From contig NC_134834.1 in NCBI RefSeq assembly GCF_004210375.1, positions 9,298,922 through 9,362,921 of the forward strand: 64,000 nt of DNA, given 5' to 3'. Shown in pieces: positions 35,746 to 50,700 of this stretch. A program made the translations under genes and the position numbers. How positions within the stretch are numbered: the first letter of the stretch is position 1; every line of letters begins with the position of its first letter. The notes under the pieces were generated by a model. The model worked only from the letters and a program-made list of their open reading frames with translations, did no database searches and was not told the DNA's origin. Origin of the DNA: Tachypleus tridentatus (Eukaryota; Arthropoda; Merostomata; Xiphosura; Limulidae).

Positions 35746-38700
35746 AAGATAACGATCTTTATTCACTGTGGACATTTAATCAAGTTAAAACTAAGTAGTA
35801 AAGACAACGTTCTTTATTCACTGTGGACATTTAATGAAGTTAAAACTAAGTAGTAAAGGTAACGTTTTTTATTCACTGTAGACATTTAATCAAGTTAAAA
35901 CTAAGTAGTAAAAATAACGTTCTTTATTCACTGTGGACATTTAATCAAGTTAAAACTAAGTAGTAAAGATAACGTTCTTTATTCACTGTAGACATTTAAT
36001 CAAGTTAAAACAAAGTAGTAAACATAACGTTCTTTATTCACTGTGGACATTTAATCAAGTTAAAACTAAGTAGTAAAGATAACGTTCTTTATTCACTGTA
36101 TACATTTAATCAAGTTAAAACTAAGTAGTAAAGATAACGTTCTTTATTCACTGTGGACATTTAATCAAGTTAAAACAGAGTAGTAAAGTTAACGTTCTTT
36201 ATTCACTGTAGACATTTAATCAAGTTAAAACTAAGTAGTAAAGGTAACGTTCTTTATTCACTGTGGACATTTAATCAAGTTAAAACTAAGTAGTAAAGGT
36301 AACGATCTTTATTCACTGTGGACATTTAATCAAGTTAAAACAGAGTAGTAAAGATAACGTTCTTTATTCACTGTGAACATTTAATCAAGTTAAAACTAAG
36401 TAGTAAAGGTAACGATCTTTATTCACTGTGGACATTTAATCATGTTAAAACTAAGTAGTAAAGATAACGTTCTTTATTCACTGTGGACATTTAATGAAGT
36501 TAAAACTAAGTAGTAAAGATAACGTTCTTTATTCACTGTAGACATTTAATCAAGTTAAAACTAAGTAGTAAAGATAACGTTCTTTATTCACTGTGGACAT
36601 TTAATCAAGTTAAAACAGAGTAGTAAAGTTAACGTTCTTTAATCACTGTAGACATTTAATCAAGTTAAAACTAAGTAGTAAAGGTAACGATCCATATTCA
36701 CTGTGGACATTTAATCAAGTTAAAACTAATTAGTAAAGATAACGTTCTTTATTCACTGTGAACATTTAATCAAGTTAAAACTAAATAGTAAAGGTAACGA
36801 TCTTTATTCACTGTGGACATTTAATCAAGTTAAAACAGAGTAGTAAAGATAACGTTCTTTATTCACTGTGAACATTTAATCAAGTTAAAACTAAGTAGTA
36901 AAGACAACGTTCTTTATTCACTGTGGACATTTAATGAAGTTAAAATTAAGTAGTAAAGGTAACGTTTTTTATTCACTGTAGACATTTAATCAAGTTAAAA
37001 CTAAGTAGTAAAGGTAACGTTCTTTATTCACTGTGAACATTTAATCAAGTTAAAACTAAGTAGTAAAGGTAACGTTCTTTATTCACTGTGAACATTTAAT
37101 CAAGTTAAAACTAAGTAGTAAAGGTAACGTTCTTTATTCACTGTGGACATTTAATCAAGTTAAAACTAAGTAGTAAAGATAACGTTCTTTATTCACTGTA
37201 TACATTTAATCAAGTTAAAACTAAGTAGTAAAGATAACGTTCTTTATTCACTGTGGACATTTAATCAAGTTAAAACAGAGTAGTAAAGTTAACGTTCTTT
37301 ATTCACTGTAGACATTTAATCAAGTTAAAACTAAGTAGTAAAGGTAACGTTCTTTATTCACTGTGGACATTTAATCAAGTTAAAACTAAGTAGTAATGGT
37401 AACGATCTTTATTCACTGTGGACATTTAATCAAGTTAAAACAGAGTAGTAAAGATAACGTTCTTTATTCACTGTGAACATTTAATCAAGTTAAAACTAAG
37501 TAGTAAAGGTAACGATCTTTATTCACTGTGGACATTTAATCATGTTAAAACTAAGTAGTAAAGATAACGTTCTTTATTCACTGTGGACATTTAATGAAGT
37601 TAAAACTAAGTAGTAAAGATAACGTTCTTCATTCACTGTAGACATTTAATCAAGTTAAAACTAAGTAGTAAAGATAACGTTCTTTATTCACTGTGGACAT
37701 TTAATCAAGTTAAAACAGAGTAGTAAAGTTAACGTTCTTTATTCACTGTAGACATTTAATCAAGTTAAAACTAAGTAGTAAAGGTAACGTTCTTTATTCA
37801 CTGTGGACATTTAATCAAGTTAAAACTAAGTAGTAAAGGTAACGATCTTTATTCACTGTGGACATTTAATCAAGTTAAAACAAAGTAGTAAAGATAACGT
37901 TCTTTTTTCACTGTGAACATTTAATCAAGTTAAAACTAAGTAGTAAAGGTAACGATCTTTATTCACTGTGGACATTTAATCATGTTAAAACTAAGTAGTA
38001 AAGATAACGTTCTTTATTCACTGTGGACATTTAATGAAGTTAAAACTAAGTAGTAAAGATAACGTTCTTTATTCACTGTAGACATTTAATCAAGTTAAAA
38101 CTAAGTAGTAAAGGTAACGTTCTTTATTCACTGTGAACATTTAATCAAGTTAAAACTAAGTAGTAAAGGTAACGATCTTTATTCACTGTGGACATTTAAT
38201 CAAGTTAAAACAGAGTAGTAAAGATAACGTTCTTTATTCACTGTGAACATTTAATCAAGTTAAAACTAAGTAGTAAAGGTAACGATCTTTATTCACTGTG
38301 GACATTTAATCAAGTTAAAACTAATTAGTAAAGATAACGTTCTTTATTCACTGTGGACATTTAATCAAGTTAAAACTAAGTAGTAAAGGTAACGATCTTT
38401 ATTCACTGTGAACATTTAATCATGTTAAAACTAAGTAGTAAAGATAACGTTCATTATTCACTGTGGACATTTAATGAAGTTAAAACTAAGTAGTAAAGAT
38501 AACGTTCTTTATTCACTGTAGACATTTAATCAAGTTAAAACTAAGTAGTAAAGATAACGTTCTTTATTCACTGTGGACATTTAATCAAGTTAAAACAGAG
38601 TAGTAAAGTTAACGTTCTTTAATCACTGTAGACATTTAATCAAGTTAAAACTAAGTAGTAAAGGTAACGTTCTTTATTCACTGTGAACATTTAATCAAGT

Positions 38701-41700
38701 TAAAACTAAGTAGTAAAGGTAACGATCTTTATTCACTGTGGACATTTAATCAAGTTAAAACAGAGTAGTAAAGATAACGTTCTTTATTCACTGTGAACAT
38801 TTAATCAAGTTAAAACTAAGTAGTAAAGGTAACGATCCTTATTCACTGTGGACATTTAATCAAGTTAAAACTAATTAGTAAAGATAACGTTCTTTATTCA
38901 CTGTGAACATTTAATCAAGTTAAAACTAAGTAGTAAAGGTAACGATCTTTATTCACTGTGGACATTTAATCAAGTTAAAACTAAGTAGTAAAGATAACGT
39001 TCTTTATTCACTGTGGACATTTAATCAAGTTAAAACTAAGTAGTAAAGATAACGTTCTTTATTCACTGTAGACATTTAATCAAGTTAAAACTAAGTAGTA
39101 AAGATAACGTTCTTTATTCACTGTGGACATTTAATCAAGTTAAAACAGAGTAGTAAAGTTAACGTTCTTTATTCACTGTAGACATTTAATCAAGTTAAAA
39201 CTAAGTAGTAAAGGTAACGTTCTTTATTCACTGTGGACATTTAATCAAGTTAAAACTAAGTAGTAAAGGTAACGATCTTTATTCACTGTGGACATTTAAT
39301 CAAGTTAAAACAGAGTAGTAAAGATAACGTTCTTTTTTCACTGTGAACATTTAATCAAGTTAAAACTAAGTAGTAAAGGTAACGATCTTTATTCACTGTG
39401 GACATTTAATCAAGTTAAAACTAAGTAGTAAAGATAACGTTCTTTATTCACTGTGGACATTTAATCAAGTTAAAACTAAGTAGTAAAGATAACGTTCTTT
39501 ATTCACTGTAGACATTTAATCAAGTTAAAACTAAGTAGTAAAGATAACGTTCTTTATTCACTGTGAACATTTAATCAAGTTAAAACTAAGTAGTAAAGGT
39601 AACGATCTTTATTCACTGTGGACATTTAATCAAGTTAAAACAGAGTAGTAAAGATAACGTTCTTTATTCACTGTGAACATTTAATCAAGTTAAAACTAAG
39701 TAGTAAAGGTAACGATCTTTATTCACTGTGGACATTTAATCAAGTTAAAACTAAGTAGTAAAGATAACGTTCTTTATTCACTGTGGACATTTAATCAAGT
39801 TAAAACTAAGTAGTAAAGGTAACGATCTTTATTCACTGTGAACATTTAATCAAGTTAAAACTAAGTAGTAAAGATAACGTTCATTATTCACTGTGGACAT
39901 TTAATGAAGTTAAAACTAAGTAGTAAAGATAACGTTCTTTATTCACTGTAGACATTTAATCAAGTTAAAACTAAGTAGTAAAGATAACGTTCTTTATTCA
40001 CTGTGGACATTTAATCAAGTTAAAACAGAGTAGTAAAGTTAACGTTCTTTAATCACTGTAGACATTTAATCAAGTTAAAACTAAGTAGTAAAGGTAACGT
40101 TCTTTATTCACTGTGAACATTTAATCAAGTTAAAACTAAGTAGTAAAGGTAACGATCTTTATTCACTGTGGACATTTAATCAAGTTAAAACAGAGTAGTA
40201 AAGATAACGTTCTTTATTCACTGTGAACATTTAATCAAGTTAAAACTAAGTAGTAAAGGTAACGATCCTTATTCACTGTGGACATTTAATCAAGTTAAAA
40301 CTAATTAGTAAAGATAACGTTCTTTATTCACTGTGAACATTTAATCAAGTTAAAACTAAGTAGTAAAGGTAACGATCTTTATTCACTGTGGACATTTAAT
40401 CAAGTTAAAACAGAGTAGTAAATATGACGTTCTTTATTCACTGTGAACATTTAATCAAGTTAAAACTAAGTAGTAAAGACAACGTTCTTTATTCACTGTG
40501 GACATTTAATGAAGTTAAAATTAAGTAGTAAAGGTAACGTTTTTTATTCACTGTAGACATTTAATCAAGTTAAAACTAAGTAGTAAAGGTAACGTTCTTT
40601 ATTCACTGTGAACATTTAATCAAGTTAAAACTAAGTAGTAAAGGTAACGTTCTTTATTCACTGTGAACATTTAATCAAGTTAAAACTAAGTAGTAAAGGT
40701 AACGTTCTTTATTCACTGTGAACATTTAATCAAGTTAAAACTAAGTAGTAAAGGTAACGTTCTTTATTCACTGTGAACATTTAATCAAGTTAAAACTAAG
40801 TAGTAAAAATAACGTTCTTTATTCACTGTGGACATTTAATCAAGTTAAAACTAAGTAGTAAAGATAACGTTCTTTATTCACTGTAGACATTTAATCAAGT
40901 TAAAACTAAGTAGTAAACATAACGTTCTTTATTCACTGTGGACATTTAATCAAGTTAAAACTAAGTAGTAAAGATAACGTTCTTTATTCACTGTATACAT
41001 TTAATCAAGTTAAAACTAAGTAGTAAAGATAACGTTTTTTATTCACTGTGGACATTTAATCAAGTTAAAACAGAGTAGTAAAGTTAACGTTCTTTATTCA
41101 CTGTAGACATTTAATCAAGTTAAAACTAAGTAGTAAAGGTAACGTTCTTTATTCACTGTGGACATTTAATCAAGTTAAAACTAAGTAGTAAAGGTAACGA
41201 TCTTTATTCACTGTGGACATTTAATCAAGTTAAAACAGAGTAGTAAAGATAACGTTCTTTATTCACTGTGAACATTTAATCAAGTTAAAACTAAGTAGTA
41301 AAGGTAACGATCTTTATTCACTGTGGACATTTAATCATGTTAAAACTAAGTAGTAAAGATAACGTTCTTTATTCACTGTGGACATTTAATCAAGTTAAAA
41401 CTAAGTAGTAAAAATAACGTTCTTTATTCACTGTGGACATTTAATCAAGTTAAAACTAAGTAGTAAAGGTAACGTTTTTTATTCACTGTGAACATTTAAT
41501 CAAGTTAAAACTAAGTAGTAAAGATAACGTTCTTTATCCACTGTGAACATTTAATCAAGTTAAAACTAAGTAGTAAAGGTAACGATCTTTATTCACTGTG
41601 GACATTTAATCAAGTTAAAACTAAGTAGTAAAGGTAACGTTTTTTATTCACTGTGAACATTTAATCAAGTTAAAACTAAGTAGTAAAGATAACGTTCTTT

Positions 41701-44700
41701 ATCCACTGTGAACATTTAATCAAGTTAAAACTAAGTAGTAAAGGCAACGATCTTTATTCACTGTGGACATTTAATCAAGTTAAAACAGAGTAGTAAAGAT
41801 AACGATATTTATTCACTGTGGACCTTTAATCAAGTTAAAACTATGTAGTAAAGATAACGTTCTTTATTCACTGTAGACATTTAATCAAGTTAAAACTAAG
41901 TAGTAAACATAACGTTCTTTATTCACTGTGGACATTTAATCAAGTTAAAACTAAGTAGTAAAGATAACGTTCTTTATCCACTGTGAACATTTAATCAAGT
42001 TAAAACTAAGTAGTAAAGGTAACGTTTTTTTTCACTGTGAACATTTAATCAAGTTAAAACTAAGTAGTAAAGGTAACGTTCTTTATTCACTGTGGACATT
42101 TAATCAAGTTAAAACTAAGTAGTAAAGACAACGTTCTTTATTCACTGTGAGCATTTAATCAAGTTAAAACTAAGTAGTAAAGATAACGTTCTTTATCCAC
42201 TGTGAACATTTAATCAAGTTAAAACTAAGTAGTAAAGGTAACGTTCTTTATTCACTGTGGACATTTAATCAAGTTAAAACAGAGTAGCAAAGTTAACGTT
42301 TTTTATTCATTGTGAACATTTAATCAAGTTAAAACTAAGTAGTAAAGGTAACGTTCTTTATCCACTGTGAACATTTAATCAAGTTAAAACTAAGTAGCAA
42401 AGACAACGTTTTTTATTCACTTGAGCATTTAATCAAGTTAAAACTAAGTAGTAAAGGTAACGTTCTTTATTCACTGTGAACATTTAATCAAGTTAAAACT
42501 AAGTAGTAAAGGTAACGATCTTTATTCACTGTGGACATTTAATCAAGTTAAAACAGAGTAGTAAAGATAACGTTCTTTATTCACTGTGAACATTTAATCA
42601 AGTTAAAACTAAGTAGTAAAGGTAACGATCCTTATTCACTGTGGACATTTAATCAAGTTAAAACTAATTAGTAAAGATAACGTTCTTTATTCACTGTGAA
42701 CATTTAATCAAGTTAAAACTAAGTAGTAAAGGTAACGATCTTTATTCACTGTGGACATTTAATCAAGTTAAAACAGAGTAGTAAAGATAACGTTCTTTTT
42801 TCACTGTGAACATTTAATCAAGTTAAAACTAAGTAGTAAAGACAACGTTCTTTATTCACTGTGGACATTTAATGAAGTTAAAATGAAGTAGTAAAGGTAA
42901 CGTTTTTTATTCACTGTAGACATTTAATCAAGTTAAAACTAAGTAGTAAAGGTAACGTTCTTTATTCACTGTGAACATTTAATCAAGTTAAAACTAAGTA
43001 GTAAAGGTAACGTTCTTTATTCACTGTGAACATTTAATCAAGTTAAAACTAAGTAGTAAAATAACGTTCTTTATTCACTGTGGACATTTAATCAAGTTAA
43101 AACTAAGTAGTAAAGATAACGTTCTTTATTCACTGTAGACATTTAATCAAGTTAAAACTAAGTAGTAAAGATAACGTTCTTTATTCACTGTGGACATTTA
43201 ATCAAGTTAAAACTAAGTAGTAAAGATAACGTTCTTTATTCACTGTGGACATTTAATCAAGTTAAAACTAAGTAGTAAAGATAACGTTCTTTATTCACTG
43301 TGGACATTTAATCAAGTTAAAACAAGTAGTAAAGTTAACGTTCTTTATTCACTGTAGACATTTAATCAAGTTAAAACTAAGTAGTAAAGATAACGTTCTT
43401 TATTCACTGTGGACATTTAATCAAGTTAAAACTAAGTAGTAAAGGTAACGATCTTTATTCACTGTGGACATTTAATCAAGTTAAAACAAGTAGTAAAGAT
43501 AACGTTCTTTATTCACTGTGAACATTTAATCAAGTTAAAACTAAGTAGTAAAGGTAACGTTCTTTATTCACTGTGGACATTTAATCAAGTTAAAACTAAG
43601 TAGTAAAGATAACGTTCTTTATTCACTGTGGACATTTAATCAAGTTAAAACTAAGTAGTAAAGATAACGTTCTTTATTCACTGTAGACATTTAATCAAGT
43701 TAAAACTAAGTAGTAAAGATAACGTTCTTTATTCACTGTGGACATTTAATCAAGTTAAAACTAAGTAGTAAAGGTAACGATCTTTATTCACTGTGAACAT
43801 TTAATCAAGTTAAAACTAAGTAGTAAAGATAACGTTCTTTATTCACTGTGGACATTTAATGAAGTTAAAACTAAGTAGTAAAGATAACGTTCTTTATTCA
43901 CTGTAGACATTTAATCAAGTTAAAACTAAGTAGTAAAGATAACGTTCTTTATTCACTGTGGACATTTAATCAAGTTAAAACAAGTAGTAAAGTTAACGTT
44001 CTTTAATCACTGTAGACATTTAATCAAGTTAAAACTAAGTAGTAAAGGTAACGTTCTTTATTCACTGTGAACATTTAATCAAGTTAAAACTAAGTAGTAA
44101 AGGTAACGATCTTTATTCACTGTGGACATTTAATCAAGTTAAAACAAGTAGTAAAGATAACGTTCTTTATTCACTGTGAACATTTAATCAAGTTAAAACT
44201 AAGTAGTAAAGGTAACGATCCTTATTCACTGTGGACATTTAATCAAGTTAAAACTAATTAGTAAAGATAACGTTCTTTATTCACTGTGAACATTTAATCA
44301 AGTTAAAATTAAGTAGTAAAGGTAACGTTTTTTATTCACTGTAGACATTTAATCAAGTTAAAACTAAGTAGTAAAGGTAACGTTCTTTATTCACTGTGAA
44401 CATTTAATCAAGTTAAAACTAAGTAGTAAAGGTAACGTTCTTTATTCACTGTGAACATTTAATCAAGTTAAAACTAAGTAGTAAAGGTAACGTTCTTTAT
44501 TCACTGTGAACATTTAATCAAGTTAAAACTAAGTAGTAAAGGTAACGTTCCTTATTCACTGTGAACATTTAATCAAGTTAAAACTAAGTAGTAAAAATAA
44601 CGTTCTTTATTCACTGTGGACATTTAATCAAGTTAAAACTAAGTAGTAAAGATAACGTTCTTTATTCACAGTAGACATTTAATCAAGTTAAAACTAAGTA

Positions 44701-47700
44701 GTAAAGATAACGTTCTTTATTCACTGTGGACATTTAATCAAGTTAAAACTAAGTAGTAAAGATAACGTTCTTTATTCACTGTATACATTTAATCAAGTTA
44801 AAACTAAGTAGTAAAGATAACGTTTTTTATTCACTGTGGACATTTAATCAAGTTAAAACAGAGTAGTAAAGTTAACGTTCTTTATTCACTGTAGACATTT
44901 AATCAAGTTAAAACTAAGTAGTAAAGGTAACGTTCTTTATTCACTGTGGACATTTAATCAAGTTAAAACTAAGTAGTAAAGGTAACGATCTTTATTCACT
45001 GTGGACATTTAATCAAGTTAAAACTAAGTAGTAAAGATAACGTTCTTTATTCACTGTGAACATTTAATCAAGTTAAAACTAAGTAGTAAAGGTAACGTTC
45101 TTTATTCACTGTGGACATTTAATCAAGTTAAAACTAAGTAGTAAAGATAACGTTCTTTATTCACTGTGGACATTTAATCAAGTTAAAACTAAGTAGTAAA
45201 AATAACGTTCTTTATTCACTGTGGACATTTAATCAAGTTAAAACTAAGTAGTAAAGGTAACGTTTTTTATTCACTGTGAACATTTAATCAAGTTAAAACT
45301 AAGTAGTAAAGATAACGTTCTTTATTCACTGTGAACATTTAATCAAGTTAAAACTAAGTAGTAAAGGTAACGATCTTTATTCACTGTGGACATTTAATCA
45401 AGTTAAAACTAAGTAGTAAAGGTAACGTTTTTTATTCACTGTGAACATTTAATCAAGTTAAAACTAAGTAGTAAAGATAACGTTCTTTATCCACTGTGAA
45501 CATTTAATCAAGTTAAAACTAAGTAGTAAAGGCAACGATCTTTATTCACTGTGGACATTTAATCAAGTTAAAATAGAGTAGTAAAGATAACGATATTTAT
45601 TCACTGTGGACATTTAATCAAGTTAAAACAAAGTAGTAAAGACAACGTTCTTTATTCACTGTGGACATTTAATGAAGTTAAAATTAAGTAGTAAAGGTAA
45701 CGTTTTTTATTCACTGTAGACATTTAATCAAGTTAAAACTAAGTAGTAAAGGTAACGTTCTTTATTCACTGTGAACATTTAATCAAGTTAAAACTAAGTA
45801 GTAAAGGTAACGTTCTTTATTCACTGTGAACATTTAATCAAGTTAAAACTAAGTAGTAAAGATAACGTTCTTTATTCACTGTGGACATTTAATCAAGTTA
45901 AAACTAAGTAGTAAAGATAACGTTCTTTATTCACTGTAGACATTTAATCAAGTTAAAACTAAGTAGTAAACATAACGTTCTTTATTCACTGTGGACATTT
46001 AATCAAGTTAAAACTAAGTAGTAAAAATAACGTTCTTTATCCACTGTGAACATTTAATCAAGTTAAAACTAAGTAGTAAAGGTAACGTTGTTTTTTCACT
46101 GTGAACATTTAATCAAGTTAAAACTAAGTAGTAAAGGTAACGTTCTTTATTCACTGTGGACATTTAATCAAGTTAAAACTAAGTAGTAAAGACAACGTTC
46201 TTTATTCACTGTGAGCATTTAATCAAGTTAAAACTAAGTAGTAAAGATAACGTTCTTTATCCACTGTGAACATTTAATCAAGTTAAAACTAAGTAGTAAA
46301 GGTAACGTTCTTTATTCACTGTGGACATTTAATCAAGTTAAAACAGAGTAGCAAAGTTAACGTTTTTTATTCATTGTGAACATTTAATCAAGTTAAAACT
46401 AAGTAGTAAAGGTAACGTTCTTTATCCACTGTGAACATTTAATCAAGTTAAAACTAAGTAGTAAAGACAACGTTTTTTATTCACTTGAGCATTTAATCAA
46501 GTTAAAACTAAGTAGTAAAGGTAACGTTCTTTATTCACTGTGAACATTTAATCAAGTTAAAACTAAGTAGTAAAGGTAACGATCCTTATTCACTGTGGAC
46601 ATTTAATCAAGTTAAAACTAATTAGTAAAGATAACGTTCTTTATTCACTGTGAACATTTAATCAAGTTAAAACTAAGTAGTAAAGGTAACGATCTTTATT
46701 CACTGTGGACATTTAATCAAGTTAAAACAGAGTAGTAAAGATAACGTTCTTTTTTCACTGTGAACATTTAATCAAGTTAAAACTAAGTAGTAAAGACAAC
46801 GTTCTTTATTCACTGTGGACATTTAATGAAGTTAAAATGAAGTAGTAAAGGTAACGTTTTTATTCACTGTAGACATTTAATCAAGTTAAAACTAAGTAGT
46901 AAAGGTAACGTTCTTTATTCACTGTGAACATTTAATCAAGTTAAAACTAAGTAGTAAAGGTAACGTTCTTTATTCACTGTGAACATTTAATCAAGTTAAA
47001 ACTAAGTAGTAAAGGTAACGTTCTTTATTCACTGTGAACATTTAATCAAGTTAAAACTAAGTAGTAAAAATAACGTTCTTTATTCACTGTGGACATTTAA
47101 TCAAGTTAAAACTAAGTAGTAAAGATAACGTTCTTTATTCACTGTAGACATTTAATCAAGTTAAAACTAAGTAGTAAAGATAACGTTCTTTATTCACTGT
47201 GGACATTTAATCAAGTTAAAACTAAGTAGTAAAGATAACGTTCTTTATTCACTGTATACATTTAATCAAGTTAAAACTAAGTAGTAAAGATAACGTTCTT
47301 TATTCACTGTGGACATTTAATCAAGTTAAAACAGAGTAGTAAAGTTAACGTTCTTTATTCACTGTAGACATTTAATCAAGTTAAAACTAAGTAGTAAAGG
47401 TAACGTTCTTTATTCACTGTGGACATTTAATCAAGTTAAAACTAAGTAGTAAAGGTAACGATCTTTATTCACTGTGGACATTTAATCAAGTTAAAACTAA
47501 GTAGTAAAAATAACGTTCTTTATTCACTGTGGACATTTAATCAAGTTAAAACTAAGTAGTAAAGATAACGTTCTTTATTCACTGTAGACATTTAATCAAG
47601 TTAAAACTAAGTAGTAAACATAACGTTCTTTATTCACTGTGGACATTTAATCAAGTTAAAACTAAGTAGTAAAGATAACGTTCTTTATTCACTGTATACA

Positions 47701-50700
47701 TTTAATCAAGTTAAAACTAAGTAGTAAAGATAACGTTCTTTATTCACTGTGGACATTTAATCAAGTTAAAACTAAGTAGTAAAGATAACGTTCTTTATTC
47801 ACTGTAGACATTTAATCAAGTTAAAACTAAGTAGTAAACATAACGTTCTTTATTCACTGTGGACATTTAATCAAGTTAAAACTAAGTAGTAAAGATAACG
47901 TTCTTTATTCACTGTGAACATTTAATCAAGTTAAAACTAAGTAGTAAAGGTAACGTTGTTTTTTCACTGTGAACATTTAATCAAGTTAAAACTAAGTAGT
48001 AAAGGTAACGTTCTTTATTCACTGTGGACATTTAATCAAGTTAAAACTAAGTACTAAAGACAACGTTCTTTATTCACTGTGAGAATTTAATCAAGTTAAA
48101 ACTAAGTAGTAAAGATAACGTTCTTTATCCACTGTGAACATTTAATCAAGTTAAAACTAAGTAGTAAAGGTAACGTTCTTTATTCACTGTGGACATTTAA
48201 TCAAGTTAAAACTAAGTAGTAAAGTTAACGTTCTTTATTCACTGTGAACATTTAATCAAGTTAAAACTAAGTAGTAAAGGTAACGTTCTTTATTCACTGT
48301 GAACATTTAATCAAGTTAAAACTAAGTAGTAAAGGTAACGTTCTTTATTCACTGTGGACATTTAATCAAGTTAAAACTAAGTAGTAAAGACAACGTTCTT
48401 TATTCACTGTGGACATTTAATCAAGTTAAAACTAAGTAGTAAAGATAACGTTCTTTATTCACTGTGAACATTTAATCAAGTTAAAACTAAGTAGTAAAGG
48501 TAACGTTCTTTATTCACTGTGGACATTTAATCAAGTTAAAACAAGTAGTAAAGTTAACGTTTTTATTCACTGTGAACATTTAATCAAGTTAAAACTAAGT
48601 AGTAAAGGTAACGTTCTTTATTCACTGTGAACATTTAATCAAGTTAAAACTAAGTAGTAAAGACAACGTTTTTTATTCACTTGAACATTTAATCAAGTTA
48701 AAACTAAGTAGTAAAGGTAACGTTCTTTATTCACTGTGAACATTTAATCAAGTTAAAACTAAGTAGTAAAGGTAACGTTCTTTATTCACTGTGGACATTT
48801 AATCAAGTTAAAACTAAGTAGTAAAGATAACGTTCTTTATTCACTGTGAACATTTAATCAAGTTAAAACTAAGTAGTAAAGGTAACGATCTTTATTCACT
48901 GTGGACATTTAATCAAGTTAAAACAGAGTAGTAAAGATAACGTTCTTTATTCACTGTGAACATTTAATCAAGTTAAAACTAAGTAGTAAAGATAACGTTC
49001 TTTATTCACTGTGGACATTTAATCAAGTTAAAATAAGTAGTAAAGGTAACGTTTTTTATTCACTGTAGACATTTAATCAAGTTAAAACTAAGTAGTAAAG
49101 GTAACGTTCTTTATTCACTGTGAACATTTAATCAAGTTAAAACTAAGTAGTAAAGGTAACGTTCTTTATTCACTGTGAACATTTAATCAAGTTAAAACTA
49201 AGTAGTAAAGGTAACGTTCTTTATTCACTGTGAACATTTAATCAAGTTAAAACTAAGTAGTAAAAATAACGTTCTTTATTCACTGTGGACATTTAATCAA
49301 GTTAAAACTAAGTAGTAAAGATAACGTTCTTTATTCACTGTAGACATTTAATCAAGTTAAAACTAAGTAGTAAACATAACGTTCTTTATTCACTGTGGAC
49401 ATTTAATCAAGTTAAAACTAAGTAGTAAAGATAACGTTCTTTATTCACTGTATACATTTAATCAAGTTAAAACTAAGTAGTAAAGATAACGTTCTTTATT
49501 CACTGTGGACATTTAATCAAGTTAAAACAGAGTAGTAAAGTTAACGTTCTTTATTCACTGTAGACATTTAATCAAGTTAAAACTAAGTAGTAAAGGTAAC
49601 GTTCTTTATTCACTGTGGACATTTAATCAAGTTAAAACTAAGTAGTAAAGGTAACGATCTTTATTCACTGTGGACATTTAATCAAGTTAAAACAGAGTAG
49701 TAAAGATAACGTTCTTTATTCACTGTGAACATTTAATCAAGTTAAAACTAAGTAGTAAAGGTAACGTTCTTTATTCACTGTGGACATTTAATCAAGTTAA
49801 AACTAAGTAGTAAAGATAACGTTCTTTATTCACTGTGGACATTTAATCAAGTTAAAACTAAGTAGTAAAGATAACGTTCTTTATTCACTGTAGACATTTA
49901 ATCAAGTTAAAACTAAGTAGTAAACATAACGTTCTTTATTCACTGTGGACATTTAATCAAGTTAAAACTAAGTAGTAAAGATAACGTTCTTTATTCACTG
50001 TATACATTTAATCAAGTTAAAACTAAGTAGTAAAGATAACGTTCTTTATTCACTGTGGACATTTAATCAAGTTAAAACAAGTAGTAAAGTTAACGTTCTT
50101 TATTCACTGTAGACATTTAATCAAGTTAAAACTAAGTAGTAAAGGTAACGTTCTTTATTCACTGTGGACATTTAATCAAGTTAAAACTAAGTAGTAAAGG
50201 TAACGTTCTTTATTCACTGTGGACATTTAATCAAGTTAAAACTAAGTAGTAAAAATAACGTTCTTTATTCACTGTGGACATTTAATCAAGTTAAAACTAA
50301 GTAGTAAAGATAACGTTCTTTATTCACTGTAGACATTTAATCAAGTTAAAACTAAGTAGTAAACATAACGTTCTTTATTCACTGTGGACATTTAATCAAG
50401 TTAAAACTAAGTAGTAAAGATAACGTTCTTTATTCACTGTATACATTTAATCAAGTTAAAACTAAGTAGTAAAGATAACGTTCTTTATTCACTGTGGATC
50501 TTTAATCAAGTTAAAACTATGTAGTAAAGATAACGTTCTTTATTCACTGTAGACATTTAATCAAGTTAAAACTAAGTAGTAAACATAACGTTCTTTATTC
50601 ACTGTGGACATTTAATCAAGTTAAAACTAAGTAGTAAAGATAACGTTCTTTATCCACTGTGAACATTTAATCAAGTTAAAACTAAGTAGTAAAGGTAACG